Below are positions 1 to 7,585 of a stretch of 8,867 nt of DNA, in pieces. The DNA is from an uncultured Collinsella sp. (lineage in GTDB: Bacteria; Actinomycetota; Coriobacteriia; Coriobacteriales; Coriobacteriaceae), in assembly GCA_934643435.1 (NCBI GenBank), contig CAKUCJ010000040.1:1-8867 (forward strand), given 5' to 3'. Below the pieces are notes generated by a model. That model was not told the origin of the DNA, searched no databases, and saw nothing but the letters and a program-made list of their open reading frames with translations. Position numbers and translations under genes: made by a program. The stretch's first letter is position 1, and every line of letters starts with the position of its first letter.

Positions 1-1085
1 TTCCAGCCAATGCCACCCACCACGGCGGCATCGTCGCCAAAGTAACGGTCGCCATGCAGCTCCACAAATCCATCCAGGCCCAGCGAGATCATCTCACCCG
101 CCGTGGCGCGATCTGCCGAGCGGGTCTGCTTGACAATCTCGAGCGCGGTTTTTGGTGCCGCCGAGCGCTTAAACAAGTGTCCCAGCTTTTTGCCGCGGCG
201 ACCCGCATGCACGATTTCATGCGGTGCCCCCAGGCCGGGCGCGTGCCCTTCGTGCAGCGCCAGCAGTTCGCCCACCGTGAGCGCAATCTCGCCACGCGGA
301 ACAACGGCATCGCAAAAGCCGTGCTCCAGCAAAAACTCGGAGCGCTGGAATCCCTTGGGCAGACGCTTGTGCATGTTCTGCTCGATCACGCGCGGGCCGG
401 CAAATGCCGTCAGGGCATCGGGCTCGGCCAGGATAATGTCGCCTTCCATGGCAAAGCTCGCGGTTACGCCTCCGGTCGTGGGGTCGGTGAGCACCGTGAT
501 ATACAGGCCGCCCGCCTCGCTGTGGCGCCTAACCGCCGCAGAGATTTTGGCCATCTGCATGAGCGAAGTTACGCCCTCTTGCATGCGCGCACCGCCCGAA
601 ACGGTAAAGCCGACAACCGGCAATCCCAGCTCTGTCGCGCGCTCAAAGACGCGACAGATCTTTTCGCCCACCACGGAGCCCATCGAGCCCATCATAAAGT
701 TGGCGTCCATAAAGAAGAGCGCGGTATCGCAGCCGCAGATTTTACCCCTGCCGCACACGACGGCGTCGCGCTCGCCTGAACGCTCGCACGTGCTCTTAAG
801 CTTGTCGGCATAGCCGGGAAACGAGAGGAAGTCCTCTGACGCCAGATTGGCATCCCATTCCTCAAACGTTCCCTCGTCGACCGTCATGCGCACGCGCGCG
901 CGACCGCTCACGCGAAAGTGTTTGCCGCAACGAGGGCAGACCTCGAGGTTGTCGTGCAGGCGTGCCTCATCGATCACACGGCGGCACTCCGGGCACTTGA
1001 TAAACACGTGGCGCGCGGGAAACTCGGCGCATGACTCGGTCATCGGCCCCTCAAGGACATTGACCGTCTTCGCTTTTCTATTCAT
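1..1085 (-). CDS. accDA: Acetyl-CoA carboxylase carboxyltransferase, beta-alpha fusion (AccDA), 3' end outside window
   Basis: This gene makes the carboxyltransferase of acetyl-CoA carboxylase, which transfers the carboxyl group from biotinyl-AccB to acetyl-CoA to form malonyl-CoA. The reading frame is open for 361 codons from the ATG at 1085 to the left edge. The AccD part has a CX2C-X15-CX2C zinc ribbon (C31, C34, C50, C53), then GSMGSVVGEK (about 131), SGGARMQEG (about 162), DPTTGG (about 199), FAGPRVIEQ (about 225) and GFQRSEFL (about 243). From about residue 308 the same frame continues into AccA-type sequence: TALEIV, then FVELHGDRYFGDDAAVVGGIG. The usual AccA N-terminal coiled-coil stretch is mostly absent, so the join is short. 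ATG 1085 overlaps the accC stop by 8 bp but has a weak ribosome site. An in-frame ATG at 1043 (residue 15) has GAGGGG just upstream and is a real alternative. Fused CT genes are known in other bacteria. The alpha part is only just entered here. Confidence 0.93.
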   Translation of the reverse strand, partial: MNRKAKTVNVLEGPMTESCAEFPARHVFIKCPECRRVIDEARLHDNLEVCPRCGKHFRVSGRARVRMTVDEGTFEEWDANLASEDFLSFPGYADKLKSTCERSGERDAVVCGRGKICGCDTALFFMDANFMMGSMGSVVGEKICRVFERATELGLPVVGFTVSGGARMQEGVTSLMQMAKISAAVRRHSEAGGLYITVLTDPTTGGVTASFAMEGDIILAEPDALTAFAGPRVIEQNMHKRLPKGFQRSEFLLEHGFCDAVVPRGEIALTVGELLALHEGHAPGLGAPHEIVHAGRRGKKLGHLFKRSAAPKTALEIVKQTRSADRATAGEMISLGLDGFVELHGDRYFGDDAAVVGGIGW

Positions 1086-2421
1086 CAGCATAGAGATGCC
1101 CCATCAGATTGGTGTGATACATGCCCGACAGGAACTCGTCGTTTGCCAGCACGTCGAGCTGAAGCTCGCTGTTTTCGCTCACGCCCTCAATCACGAGCTC
1201 GCCCAGGGCCGAGCGCATCTTGCGAATGGCGCCGTCACGCGTGGGCGCACACACGATGAGTTTGCCGAGCATGGAGTCGTAGTACGGCGGAACGTTCGCA
1301 CCGGTAAACATGGCCGAATCCCAGCGCACGCGCGGACCACCCGGCACACGCAACGCGGTGACCGTTCCGCATGACGGCAGAAAGTCCGGCGTTTCGGCAT
1401 TGATGCGGCACTCCATGGCGTGATTGCGGACTGGCATGTCCTCCTGCTCAAAGGGCAGAGGCTGGCCGGCAGCCACGCGCAGCTGCCACTTGACCAAGTC
1501 GGTATCGGTCACAAACTCCGTAACCGGATGCTCCACCTGCAAACGCGTGTTCATTTCCATAAAGTAGAAATTGCCGTCATCTGAGTACAAAAACTCAATG
1601 GTGCCAGCGCCCTCATAGCCAACGGCACGAGCCAGGTCGCGCGCGGCCTTGTGCATGCGCGCGCGAATATCATCGCGTCCGTCGAGGCACGGCGCGGGGC
1701 TCTCCTCGATCAGCTTTTGGTTGCGGCGCTGCACCGAGCACTCACGCTCGCCGAGCGAAAACACATGGCCCTGCTTATCGGCCATAATCTGCACCTCGAC
1801 GTGGTGCGCCGGCGCGACGAACTTCTCCATGTAGCACTCGCCGTCGCCAAAAACGGCCTCGCCCTCGGCACGCGCCTCGATGAACGCCTTTGCCGCATCT
1901 TCCACGCGCTCGACCTTGCGAATACCGCGACCGCCGCCGCCCGCGCGCGCCTTGATGAGCACGGGGCAGCCGATGCGCTCGGCCTCGGCCGTCGCCTCCT
2001 CGGGGCTTTTGAGCAAATCGCAGCCCGGCACGATGGGCACACCCGCGGCGGCAGCCGTTCGGCGCGCGGCGTCCTTGTCGCCCATGCTGTCGATGACCTC
2101 GGCAGAGGGGCCGACAAACGCCAGACCATACTTGTCGCAGTCGCGCACGAAGCTCGCCTTTTCGGAAAAGAAGCCATAGCCGGGATGGATTGCCTTTGCG
2201 CCCGACTTGACGGCACTGGTGAGCACGGCATCGTCGTTGAGGTAGCTCTCGGCAAGACGCGGGCCGCCGATGCAATACGCCTCGTCGGCAAGCTGCACGT
2301 GCAGCGCGTCCGCATCGGCCGTGGAATAAACGGCGACGGTCTTGATGCCCATATCGCGGCACGCGCGGATAACACGGACCGCGACTTCGCCGCGGTTGGC
2401 GATGAGCACTTTGTCGAACAT
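1078..2421 (-). CDS. accC: Biotin carboxylase subunit of acetyl-CoA carboxylase (AccC)
   Basis: AccC is the ATP-grasp enzyme that carboxylates the biotin on AccB using bicarbonate and ATP. The protein is 447 aa, close to the E. coli length of 449. Visible motifs in order are the N-terminal KVLIANRGE, HPGYGFFSEK (79-88), ATP-site K116, the glycine-rich loop ARAGGGGRG (158-166), ECSVQRRNQKLIEE (227-240), the catalytic EMNTRLQVEHP (289-299, with E289, N291 and R293) and YDSMLGKLIV (381-390). The frame is open further upstream to about 2640, but homology begins at MFDKVLIANRG. The ATG at 2421 is preceded by AAGGAAGG, which overlaps the fabZ stop codon. It lies 10 bp after fabZ, and its stop overlaps the start of accDA, so translation is probably coupled. 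Identification is secure. Confidence 0.97.
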   Translation of the reverse strand: MFDKVLIANRGEVAVRVIRACRDMGIKTVAVYSTADADALHVQLADEAYCIGGPRLAESYLNDDAVLTSAVKSGAKAIHPGYGFFSEKASFVRDCDKYGLAFVGPSAEVIDSMGDKDAARRTAAAAGVPIVPGCDLLKSPEEATAEAERIGCPVLIKARAGGGGRGIRKVERVEDAAKAFIEARAEGEAVFGDGECYMEKFVAPAHHVEVQIMADKQGHVFSLGERECSVQRRNQKLIEESPAPCLDGRDDIRARMHKAARDLARAVGYEGAGTIEFLYSDDGNFYFMEMNTRLQVEHPVTEFVTDTDLVKWQLRVAAGQPLPFEQEDMPVRNHAMECRINAETPDFLPSCGTVTALRVPGGPRVRWDSAMFTGANVPPYYDSMLGKLIVCAPTRDGAIRKMRSALGELVIEGVSENSELQLDVLANDEFLSGMYHTNLMGHLYADE

Positions 2422-2431
2422 GAAGCCTTCC

Positions 2432-2854
2432 TTAACTTTCGTGCATGAGTGCAAAAGACATATCGGCGCGGCAGCAAACCTCACCGTTGACGCTCGCGGT
2501 ACCCGTCGCAAAGCGGAACGGCCCGCGCGCACGCGTGATGGAGCACACCAGATCCACCGTGTCGCCCGGGCGCACCGGACGCTTAAAACGCACCTTGTCC
2601 AGACTCGTGTAGAACGGCGTCGCGCCGCGCGCCTCCTCATCGCCCATCAGCAGCACGCAGCAGTTCTGGGCGAGCATCTCGCACTGAATCACGCCGGGGA
2701 CGACCGGGTTTCCCGGAAAATGTCCCTGCAAAAAGTACTCATCGCCCGTAATCGTGATCTTACCGTGAGCCTCGTCGCCCACCAGCTCTGCCTCGTCGAG
2801 CAACAGCATGGGCTCGCGATGCGGCAACAGTTCTTTAAGCTCTTCCTTGTTCAT
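2432..2854 (-). CDS. fabZ: 3-hydroxyacyl-ACP dehydratase FabZ
   Basis: FabZ dehydrates (3R)-hydroxyacyl-ACP to trans-2-enoyl-ACP in each elongation round. It is a small hot-dog-fold cytoplasmic enzyme, 140 aa here. The family motifs are LPHREPMLLLDEA (10-22) and YFLQGHFPGNPVVPGV (40-55). The catalytic pair is His45 and Glu59, 14 residues apart as in E. coli FabZ; Glu rather than Asp argues against FabA. I chose the ATG at 2854 because AGGTGA lies 5 nt upstream. A GTG at 2863, directly abutting the accB stop, would add three residues and also has a possible AGGA site. The gene sits between accB and accC, the position it holds in streptococcal and clostridial fab clusters. No FabM- or FabA-type isomerase is visible here, so the cluster does not show how unsaturated fatty acids would be made. 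Confidence 0.95.
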   Translation of the reverse strand: MNKEELKELLPHREPMLLLDEAELVGDEAHGKITITGDEYFLQGHFPGNPVVPGVIQCEMLAQNCCVLLMGDEEARGATPFYTSLDKVRFKRPVRPGDTVDLVCSITRARGPFRFATGTASVNGEVCCRADMSFALMHES

Positions 2855-2863
2855 GGATATCAC

Positions 2864-3337
2864 CTATCCGATCCTCATGAGGCAGCTGCCAAACTCCACG
2901 AGGTCGCCGTCGGCTACGCAGATCTCGAGCACCTCGCCGTCCGCCTCTGCCGTCACCTCGTTGAGGACCTTCATGGCCTCGATGATGCAGAGCGTCTCGC
3001 CGGCCTTGACCTTGGAGCCCACGCGTACAAACGGCTCGTCGCCCGGCGCCGGGGCGGCGTAGAAGACGCCGACCATGGGAGCCGTGACCTCGGCGCCCAT
3101 GAGCTCCGGCGCGGCAGCGGGCGCTTGCGCGGCGGGCTCCGGTGCGGCAGGTGCAGTTGCAGGAGCAGCAACCGGAGCAGCCACGGCACTCGGCATGGGC
3201 ATGGGTACGGCAACCGGCTGCGCGGCGCTCGCTCGCTCAAGTTCGACCGCGGTGCCATCGGGCTCCTCCACGCGCACGCGCGTGAGGCCGCGGTCTTCCA
3301 TAACATCGGCTATCTCGGCAAGTCTTTTGGAATCCAT
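2864..3337 (-). CDS. accB: Biotin carboxyl carrier protein of acetyl-CoA carboxylase (AccB/BCCP)
   Basis: AccB carries the covalently bound biotin that shuttles CO2 between AccC and the AccDA carboxyltransferase. The protein is 157 aa (E. coli 156). Residues 1-35 form the conserved N-terminal segment. Residues about 38-78 are a low-complexity Ala/Pro linker. The C-terminal biotinyl domain starts near EVTAPMVGVFY (83-93), includes the thumb-type segment PAPGDEPFVRVG (96-107) and ends with the biotinylation motif EAMKV, with Lys123 as the modified residue. The ATG at 3337 is preceded by AAGGAG, 7 nt away and inside the last codons of fabF, so the two genes are tightly linked with a 3-bp gap. 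Its modifying enzyme is probably the BirA encoded divergently at the other end of the operon. Confidence 0.97.
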   Translation of the reverse strand: MDSKRLAEIADVMEDRGLTRVRVEEPDGTAVELERASAAQPVAVPMPMPSAVAAPVAAPATAPAAPEPAAQAPAAAPELMGAEVTAPMVGVFYAAPAPGDEPFVRVGSKVKAGETLCIIEAMKVLNEVTAEADGEVLEICVADGDLVEFGSCLMRIG

Positions 3338-3340
3338 GCT

Positions 3341-4588
3341 CTAGCTCCTTGCATATTTGCGCAGCGCGATGGCGGCGTTGTGGCCGCCAAAGCCCAGGTT
3401 GGTCGAAAGCGCCCAGGTAAGGTCGGCACGAACCGCGCGATTGGGTGTGTAATCGAGATCGCAGGCGGGATCGGGCGTGTTGTAGTTAATGGTCGGCGGC
3501 ACCACGCCCTGCTCGAGCGCCATGGCACAAGCCATGACCTCGATAGCACCCGTGGCACCGATCATGTGCCCGGTCATCGACTTGGTTGACGAGACGTGCG
3601 CGGCGCGCGCCGCATCCTCGCCAAGCGCTCGCTTGATACCCGCCGTCTCGGACGAATCGTTGAGCTTGGTCGACGTGCCGTGGGCGTTGATGTAGAGACC
3701 CTCGGACGGTTTGACGTCGCCCTCGGCCACGGCCTGCGAAATCGCGCGGGCAATGCCGGTCGCCTCGGGATCGGGGCTCGTGATGTGGTAGGCATCGTCG
3801 GTGTTGCCGTAGCCCACGACCTCGGCGTAAATATGGGCGCCGCGAGCCTGTGCATGCTCCATGCCCTCGAGCACAAGCACGCAGGCACCCTCGCCCATCA
3901 CAAAGCCGTCGCGGTTCGCATCGAACGGGCGGCACGCCGTCTGAGGATCGGGGTTGGTGGTGAGCGCGCGGCAGGACGTAAAGCCCGCAACGGCGTCGGG
4001 GATGATAGCCGCCTCGCTGCCACCCGCAAGGATTGCGTCGGCATAGCCGTGCTTGATGGCGCGGAACGCCTCGCCCACCGCATGGGCCGAGGTCGCGCAC
4101 GCGGTCACGACGGGCAGGGTCGGGCCCTTTGCCTTGTGACGGATCGCAATATTGCCCGAAGCCATGTTGGGAATCATCATCGCGATCATGTAAGGCGATG
4201 CTCGGCGGGGTCCGCGATCGGCGATCGTATGGACGTTGTCGACGAGCGTCGTCATGCCGCCCACGCCCGACCCCACGTATACGCCCAGGCGCTCGTGGTC
4301 GATCGCGCCTTCGGCATCGAGCCCCGCATCGTGCATGGCCTCGTCCGACGCCGCCATCGCAAACTGAACGCAGTGGTCGAGATGCTTGGCGTCACGCTTG
4401 CCAAAGTACTCGGTACCGTCAAAGCCCTTGACCTCGGCCGCCACCTTGACGGCAAACGCGTCCGTATCGAAGTGCGTGATCGGGCCGATACCACACGTAC
4501 CGGCGCACATAGCCGCCCAGGTGGCAAGCGCGGTGTTGCCGAGTGGCGATACGGCGCCGATGCCGGTAATTGCAACTCTCTGTTCCAT
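3341..4588 (-). CDS. fabF: 3-oxoacyl-ACP synthase II (FabF, KAS II)
   Basis: FabF is the condensing enzyme that elongates acyl-ACP with malonyl-ACP. It has a thiolase fold and the Cys-His-His triad of KAS I/II. The protein is 415 aa from the second of two adjacent ATGs. Active-site residues are Cys164 (in VTACATSAH), His303 (NAHGTST), Lys336 (SSTKSMTGH) and His341, in the same order and spacing as E. coli FabF (413 aa). Other conserved stretches are RPFDANRDGFVMGEGA (about 220-235), PPTINY (364-369) and LGFGGHNA near the C-terminus, where Leu replaces the first Phe of the common FGFGG loop. Start choice: AGGAG lies 3 nt before the ATG at 4591 but 6 nt before the ATG at 4588, so 4588 is preferred. 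The difference is one Met. The gene follows fabG by 44 bp. Confidence 0.96.
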   Translation of the reverse strand: MEQRVAITGIGAVSPLGNTALATWAAMCAGTCGIGPITHFDTDAFAVKVAAEVKGFDGTEYFGKRDAKHLDHCVQFAMAASDEAMHDAGLDAEGAIDHERLGVYVGSGVGGMTTLVDNVHTIADRGPRRASPYMIAMMIPNMASGNIAIRHKAKGPTLPVVTACATSAHAVGEAFRAIKHGYADAILAGGSEAAIIPDAVAGFTSCRALTTNPDPQTACRPFDANRDGFVMGEGACVLVLEGMEHAQARGAHIYAEVVGYGNTDDAYHITSPDPEATGIARAISQAVAEGDVKPSEGLYINAHGTSTKLNDSSETAGIKRALGEDAARAAHVSSTKSMTGHMIGATGAIEVMACAMALEQGVVPPTINYNTPDPACDLDYTPNRAVRADLTWALSTNLGFGGHNAAIALRKYARS

Positions 4589-4632
4589 CATGGTCTCCTC
4601 ATCTAAGCCGATGTATGTGCCAGCTCTGATTT

Positions 4633-5406
4633 CTACATCGCCATTCCGCCGTCGACGCGCACGACCTCGCCCGTAATGTAGGCCGCCGTATCGCTTGCCA
4701 AAAAGCGCACCACGCCGGCAACTTCCTCGGGACGCGCCATGCGCTTAAGGGGAATCTGCTCCTCACACGCCGCGCGCACCTTATCCGAGAGCTTTGCCGT
4801 CATATCGGTCTCGACAAACCCGGGGGCGACCGCATTAACCCTCACGCCGCGAGGCGCAAGCTCACGCGCCACCGCTTTGGTCAGGCCGATCACGCCCGCT
4901 TTGGAGGCGGCGTAGTTGGCTTGTCCGGCATTGCCCATCAGGCCCACGACCGAGCTCATGTTGATGACGCAACCGCCGCGCTGGCGCATAAAGGTCTTGG
5001 TGAGCGCACGCGTCGTGTTGAACGTGCCCTTCAGATTGACATCGAGCACGCGATCGAAAGCGTCGTCACCCATGCGCATAAGCAAGCCATCGCGGGTGAT
5101 GCCGGCGTTGTTGACGAGTGCCCAAATGGAACCGAAGTCGCTGAGAACCGCTTCCACGCACGCATTGACGGCATCGGGGTCGGCCACGTCGCATTGATAT
5201 GCGCGCGCCGTGGCGCCGGCCACTTCGCATGCTTCGCACGTCTCGTGCGCCGCATCGACGCTGCCGGCATAGACGACGGCGATATCGTAGCCATCCTCCG
5301 CCAGACCCACGGCACAAGCGCGACCGATGCCGCGCGATCCGCCCGTGACCAGCGCCACGCGGCGCGAACCGTCGCGCTCGAGCGCGCCATCGCATACATT
5401 GCCCAT
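4633..5406 (-). CDS. fabG: 3-oxoacyl-ACP reductase FabG
   Basis: FabG is the NADPH-dependent short-chain dehydrogenase that reduces 3-oxoacyl-ACP to 3-hydroxyacyl-ACP. The protein is 257 aa with a Rossmann fold. The cofactor motif TGGSRGIG is at 21-28, NNAG at 99-102, and the catalytic tetrad is Asn124, Ser152, Tyr165 and Lys169 (YxxxK). The sequence NAVAPGFVETDMT (191-203) and the C-terminal YITGEVVRVDGGMAM are typical of true FabG. The protein begins with about 13 residues more than E. coli FabG before the first beta strand. The ATG at 5406 is supported by AAAGGA 5 nt upstream, so I keep the extension. SDR proteins are numerous, but the position between fabD and fabF makes FabG very likely. 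It follows fabD by 29 bp. Confidence 0.96.
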   Translation of the reverse strand: MGNVCDGALERDGSRRVALVTGGSRGIGRACAVGLAEDGYDIAVVYAGSVDAAHETCEACEVAGATARAYQCDVADPDAVNACVEAVLSDFGSIWALVNNAGITRDGLLMRMGDDAFDRVLDVNLKGTFNTTRALTKTFMRQRGGCVINMSSVVGLMGNAGQANYAASKAGVIGLTKAVARELAPRGVRVNAVAPGFVETDMTAKLSDKVRAACEEQIPLKRMARPEEVAGVVRFLASDTAAYITGEVVRVDGGMAM

Positions 5407-5435
5407 GTCATTCCTTTCGGGTAGAAACCGATTCG

Positions 5436-6362
5436 CTACGCAAGCTCATCGGCGATGGCCGCGACCTGCTCGGCCGTCTCGCACGAATACACGCAAACGT
5501 CGCTTAGCGTGCGCTTGACCAGGCCCGACAGCGTTTTGCCGGGGCCGACCTCGATAAATGTGTCGACGCCTTGTTCCTGCAGCGCATGCAGTGTGTCGAC
5601 CCAACGCACGGCATGGCTCACCTGCTGGGCCAGCACATCGGAAGCCGCCTGTGGGTCGGCCGGATAGGGCGCCGCTGTCATATTTGCCATGACCGGAATC
5701 AGCAGCGGAGACGGCGCGTGACCGGCCTCGATATATGCAGCAAGGCCACAGGTCGCCTCGGCCATATAGGGGCTATGGAATGCGCCTGACACCGCGACCT
5801 TCATGGCGCGGCCGCCGGCCTCTTTTACCAGGACGTCGAGCGCCTGCAGTGCCTCGGGCGCTCCAGCCACAACGGTCTGCTGCGGGCTGTTGTAGTTGAC
5901 CGGCCAGCAGTCTTCGCCGGCCTGTTTTGCCAGGCCCTCGACTTGCGCCGCATCGAGCTTGATGACAGCACGCATGCCGCCGGGGTGACGCTCGGCCGCC
6001 GCGGCCATCAATGCTGCACGCTCGCACACGAGCTCAAAACCCGCTCGCGTATCGAATGCCCCCGCAAAGGTGAGTGCCGCGACCTCGCCCAGCGAGAATC
6101 CTGCACAGGCGGCAGACACCACGCCGCGCTCGCGCAGGGCGGCGGCGACGGCCAGGTCGTGCACGAACACGCAAGGCTGCGTGTTCTCGGTCCGCGAGAG
6201 CTCCTCCTTCGAGGCGCTCCGGCACTGCTCGCTGGTCCCCGGGCGCACCTCATCGGCGATTGCGAACACCTCGGCAGCCGCAGGCGAAGCCTCGATCAGG
6301 TCGACGCCCATCGCAGGATGCTGGGCACCCTGGCCGGCAAACAGAAACGCTACGCTACCCAT
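5436..6362 (-). CDS. fabD: Malonyl-CoA:ACP transacylase FabD
   Basis: FabD moves malonate from CoA to the phosphopantetheine arm of ACP and so supplies the extender units. The protein is 308 aa, the usual length for the family. Visible motifs are FAGQGAQ (8-14), the nucleophile elbow GFSLGE with Ser90, Arg115 (CERAALM, the malonate-carboxylate contact in the family), His196 in SGAFHSPYM, and EVGPGKTLSGLVKR near the C-terminus. The residue before the catalytic Ser is Phe where E. coli has His (GHSLGE). I recall this variant from other anaerobes, so it does not suggest loss of function. The start at 6362 lies inside fabK, giving a 13-bp overlap, with AAGGG about 9-10 nt upstream. Translation is probably coupled to fabK. 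Confidence 0.96.
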   Translation of the reverse strand: MGSVAFLFAGQGAQHPAMGVDLIEASPAAAEVFAIADEVRPGTSEQCRSASKEELSRTENTQPCVFVHDLAVAAALRERGVVSAACAGFSLGEVAALTFAGAFDTRAGFELVCERAALMAAAAERHPGGMRAVIKLDAAQVEGLAKQAGEDCWPVNYNSPQQTVVAGAPEALQALDVLVKEAGGRAMKVAVSGAFHSPYMAEATCGLAAYIEAGHAPSPLLIPVMANMTAAPYPADPQAASDVLAQQVSHAVRWVDTLHALQEQGVDTFIEVGPGKTLSGLVKRTLSDVCVYSCETAEQVAAIADELA

Positions 6363-7294
6363 GCGGACGCACCCTTCAAAACGCGCTCGACGCCATCGAC
6401 CAGGTCGTCAACGATCTCGCGCGCGCTTTGGCGCTCGTTGACCATGCCGGCAATCTGCCCGCACAGATACGAGCCCTCTTCGTAATTACCGTCCTTTGCG
6501 GCCTTGCGAAGTGCGCCCGTGCCCATGGCACCGAGCTCCTCGGGGCTTGCGCCCGCCGCCTCGCTCTTGGCATAGGCGTTGGTGAAGGGGCTCTTAAGGG
6601 CGCGAACCGGATGCCCCGTCGAGCGACCAGTCGCACGCGTCGACGTGTCGCCCGCCTTGAGCACCAGCTCTTTGTACTGCTCGGATACGGTGCATTCGTT
6701 TGCAACCAAAAAGCGTGTACCTACCTGGACGCCGGCGGCGCCGAGCATAAAGGCGGCTGCCGCACCGCGACCATCGGCGATGCCGCCGGCCGCCACAACG
6801 GGGATATCCACTGCATCCACCACCTGCGGAACAAGCGCCATCGTCGAGGTCTCGCCAATATGTCCACCTGATTCGGTGCCCTCGGCAACCACGGCAGTGG
6901 CTCCACGACGCGCCACGAGACGCGCCAATGCCACCGAAGCCACGACGGGAATGACCTTGATGCCCGCATCGTTCCAAGCCTTCATGTACTTGGTGGGATT
7001 GCCGGCACCCGTCACGACGACAGGCACCTGCTCATCGATCACGACCTGTGCCACCTCGTCGACAAACGGGCTCATGAGCATAACGTTGACGCCAAAGGGC
7101 TTATCCGTCTTGGCGCGCAGCTCGTGGATCTGGTCGCGCAGCCAGTTGGCATCGGCGTTCATGGCCGCGATGATGCCTAGGCCACCCGCCTCGGACACGG
7201 CCGACGCCAGCGAGGCGTCGGCAATCCAGGCCATGCCACCCTGAAACACAGGCTTCTCGATGCCAAGCAGGTCGCAGAGAGGAGTCTTGAGCAT
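6350..7294 (-). CDS. fabK: FMN-dependent enoyl-ACP reductase II (FabK)
   Basis: FabK reduces trans-2-enoyl-ACP to acyl-ACP, the last step of each elongation cycle, with FMN and a nicotinamide cofactor. The protein is 314 aa with the TIM-barrel fold of the nitronate monooxygenase family. Family motifs are the N-terminal PVFQGGMAWIADASLA (15-30), GGLGIIAA (37-44), AEGTESGGHIGETSTM (137-152) with His145 matching the conserved His of pneumococcal FabK, and AAGGIADGRG (168-177) with VGTRFL (191-196) at the flavin phosphate site. Nitronate monooxygenases share this fold, but the position inside a FASII operon settles the role. The ATG at 7294 lies 2 bp after the acpP stop, with GGAG 8 nt upstream inside acpP. 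FabK enzymes are generally insensitive to triclosan, unlike FabI. Confidence 0.95.
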   Translation of the reverse strand: MLKTPLCDLLGIEKPVFQGGMAWIADASLASAVSEAGGLGIIAAMNADANWLRDQIHELRAKTDKPFGVNVMLMSPFVDEVAQVVIDEQVPVVVTGAGNPTKYMKAWNDAGIKVIPVVASVALARLVARRGATAVVAEGTESGGHIGETSTMALVPQVVDAVDIPVVAAGGIADGRGAAAAFMLGAAGVQVGTRFLVANECTVSEQYKELVLKAGDTSTRATGRSTGHPVRALKSPFTNAYAKSEAAGASPEELGAMGTGALRKAAKDGNYEEGSYLCGQIAGMVNERQSAREIVDDLVDGVERVLKGASAWVA

Positions 7295-7296
7295 TA

Positions 7297-7533
7297 CTAC
7301 TTCTCCAATGCCGCCTCGACCGTATCGACGAACTCGCCGACCGTCTTGGGGTTCTCCTCGGTATCGAGCTGAATGCCAAACTCGTCCTCGACGGCGACGA
7401 GGATCTCGACGGTACCCAGGCTGTCGAGGCCAATCTCCTCGAGCGTGGACTCGGGCTTCATCTCGACATCGTCAAGGCCGGCGGTCTCGCGGATAACGTC
7501 GCAAACGCGCTCGAAGGTCTTCTGATCTGCCAT
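7297..7533 (-). CDS. acpP: Acyl carrier protein (AcpP)
   Basis: This is the small acidic carrier on which the growing acyl chain is held as a phosphopantetheine thioester. The protein is 78 aa, a four-helix bundle type. The attachment site is Ser38 in GLDSLGTVEILVAVEDEFG (35-53), the helix II recognition segment. The residue after DSL is Gly, where many ACPs have Asp. The ATG at 7533 has AGGAG 7 nt upstream, a strong site suited to an abundant protein. It is separated from fabH by 52 bp, the largest gap in the operon, and from fabK by only 2 bp. I saw no terminator or clear promoter in the 52-bp gap. ACP should be charged by FabD and used by all Fab enzymes in this operon. Confidence 0.96.
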   Translation of the reverse strand: MADQKTFERVCDVIRETAGLDDVEMKPESTLEEIGLDSLGTVEILVAVEDEFGIQLDTEENPKTVGEFVDTVEAALEK

Positions 7534-7585
7534 GGTAGTTCTCCTTTGTTTGTGCCCTGGGGGCGTTTTTATGTCCTATGTGCAA

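Noticed and set aside
54..813. Plus-strand open frames opposite accDA
   Set aside because: The minus strand here is unmistakable AccD/AccA sequence across its whole length; the plus frames are shadows.
2422..2640. N-terminal extension of accC by about 73 codons
   Set aside because: The extension lies within fabZ in another frame, has no AccC homology, and the ATG at 2421 has its own ribosome site and starts at the conserved KVLIANRGE.
2342..3589. Long plus-strand open frame (415 codons) opposite fabF/accB/fabZ
   Set aside because: It is antisense to three genes with full family motifs, is rich in Arg/His/Ala as expected for a shadow frame in GC-rich DNA, and has no recognisable motif.
3596..4606. 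Long plus-strand open frame (336 codons) opposite fabF
   Set aside because: It mirrors the codon structure of fabF and resembles no known protein.
7534..7585. GCCC/GGGC mini-hairpin in the fabH-acpP gap as a terminator
   Set aside because: The stem is only 4 bp and is not followed by a T-run in the direction of transcription; operon continuity is more likely.
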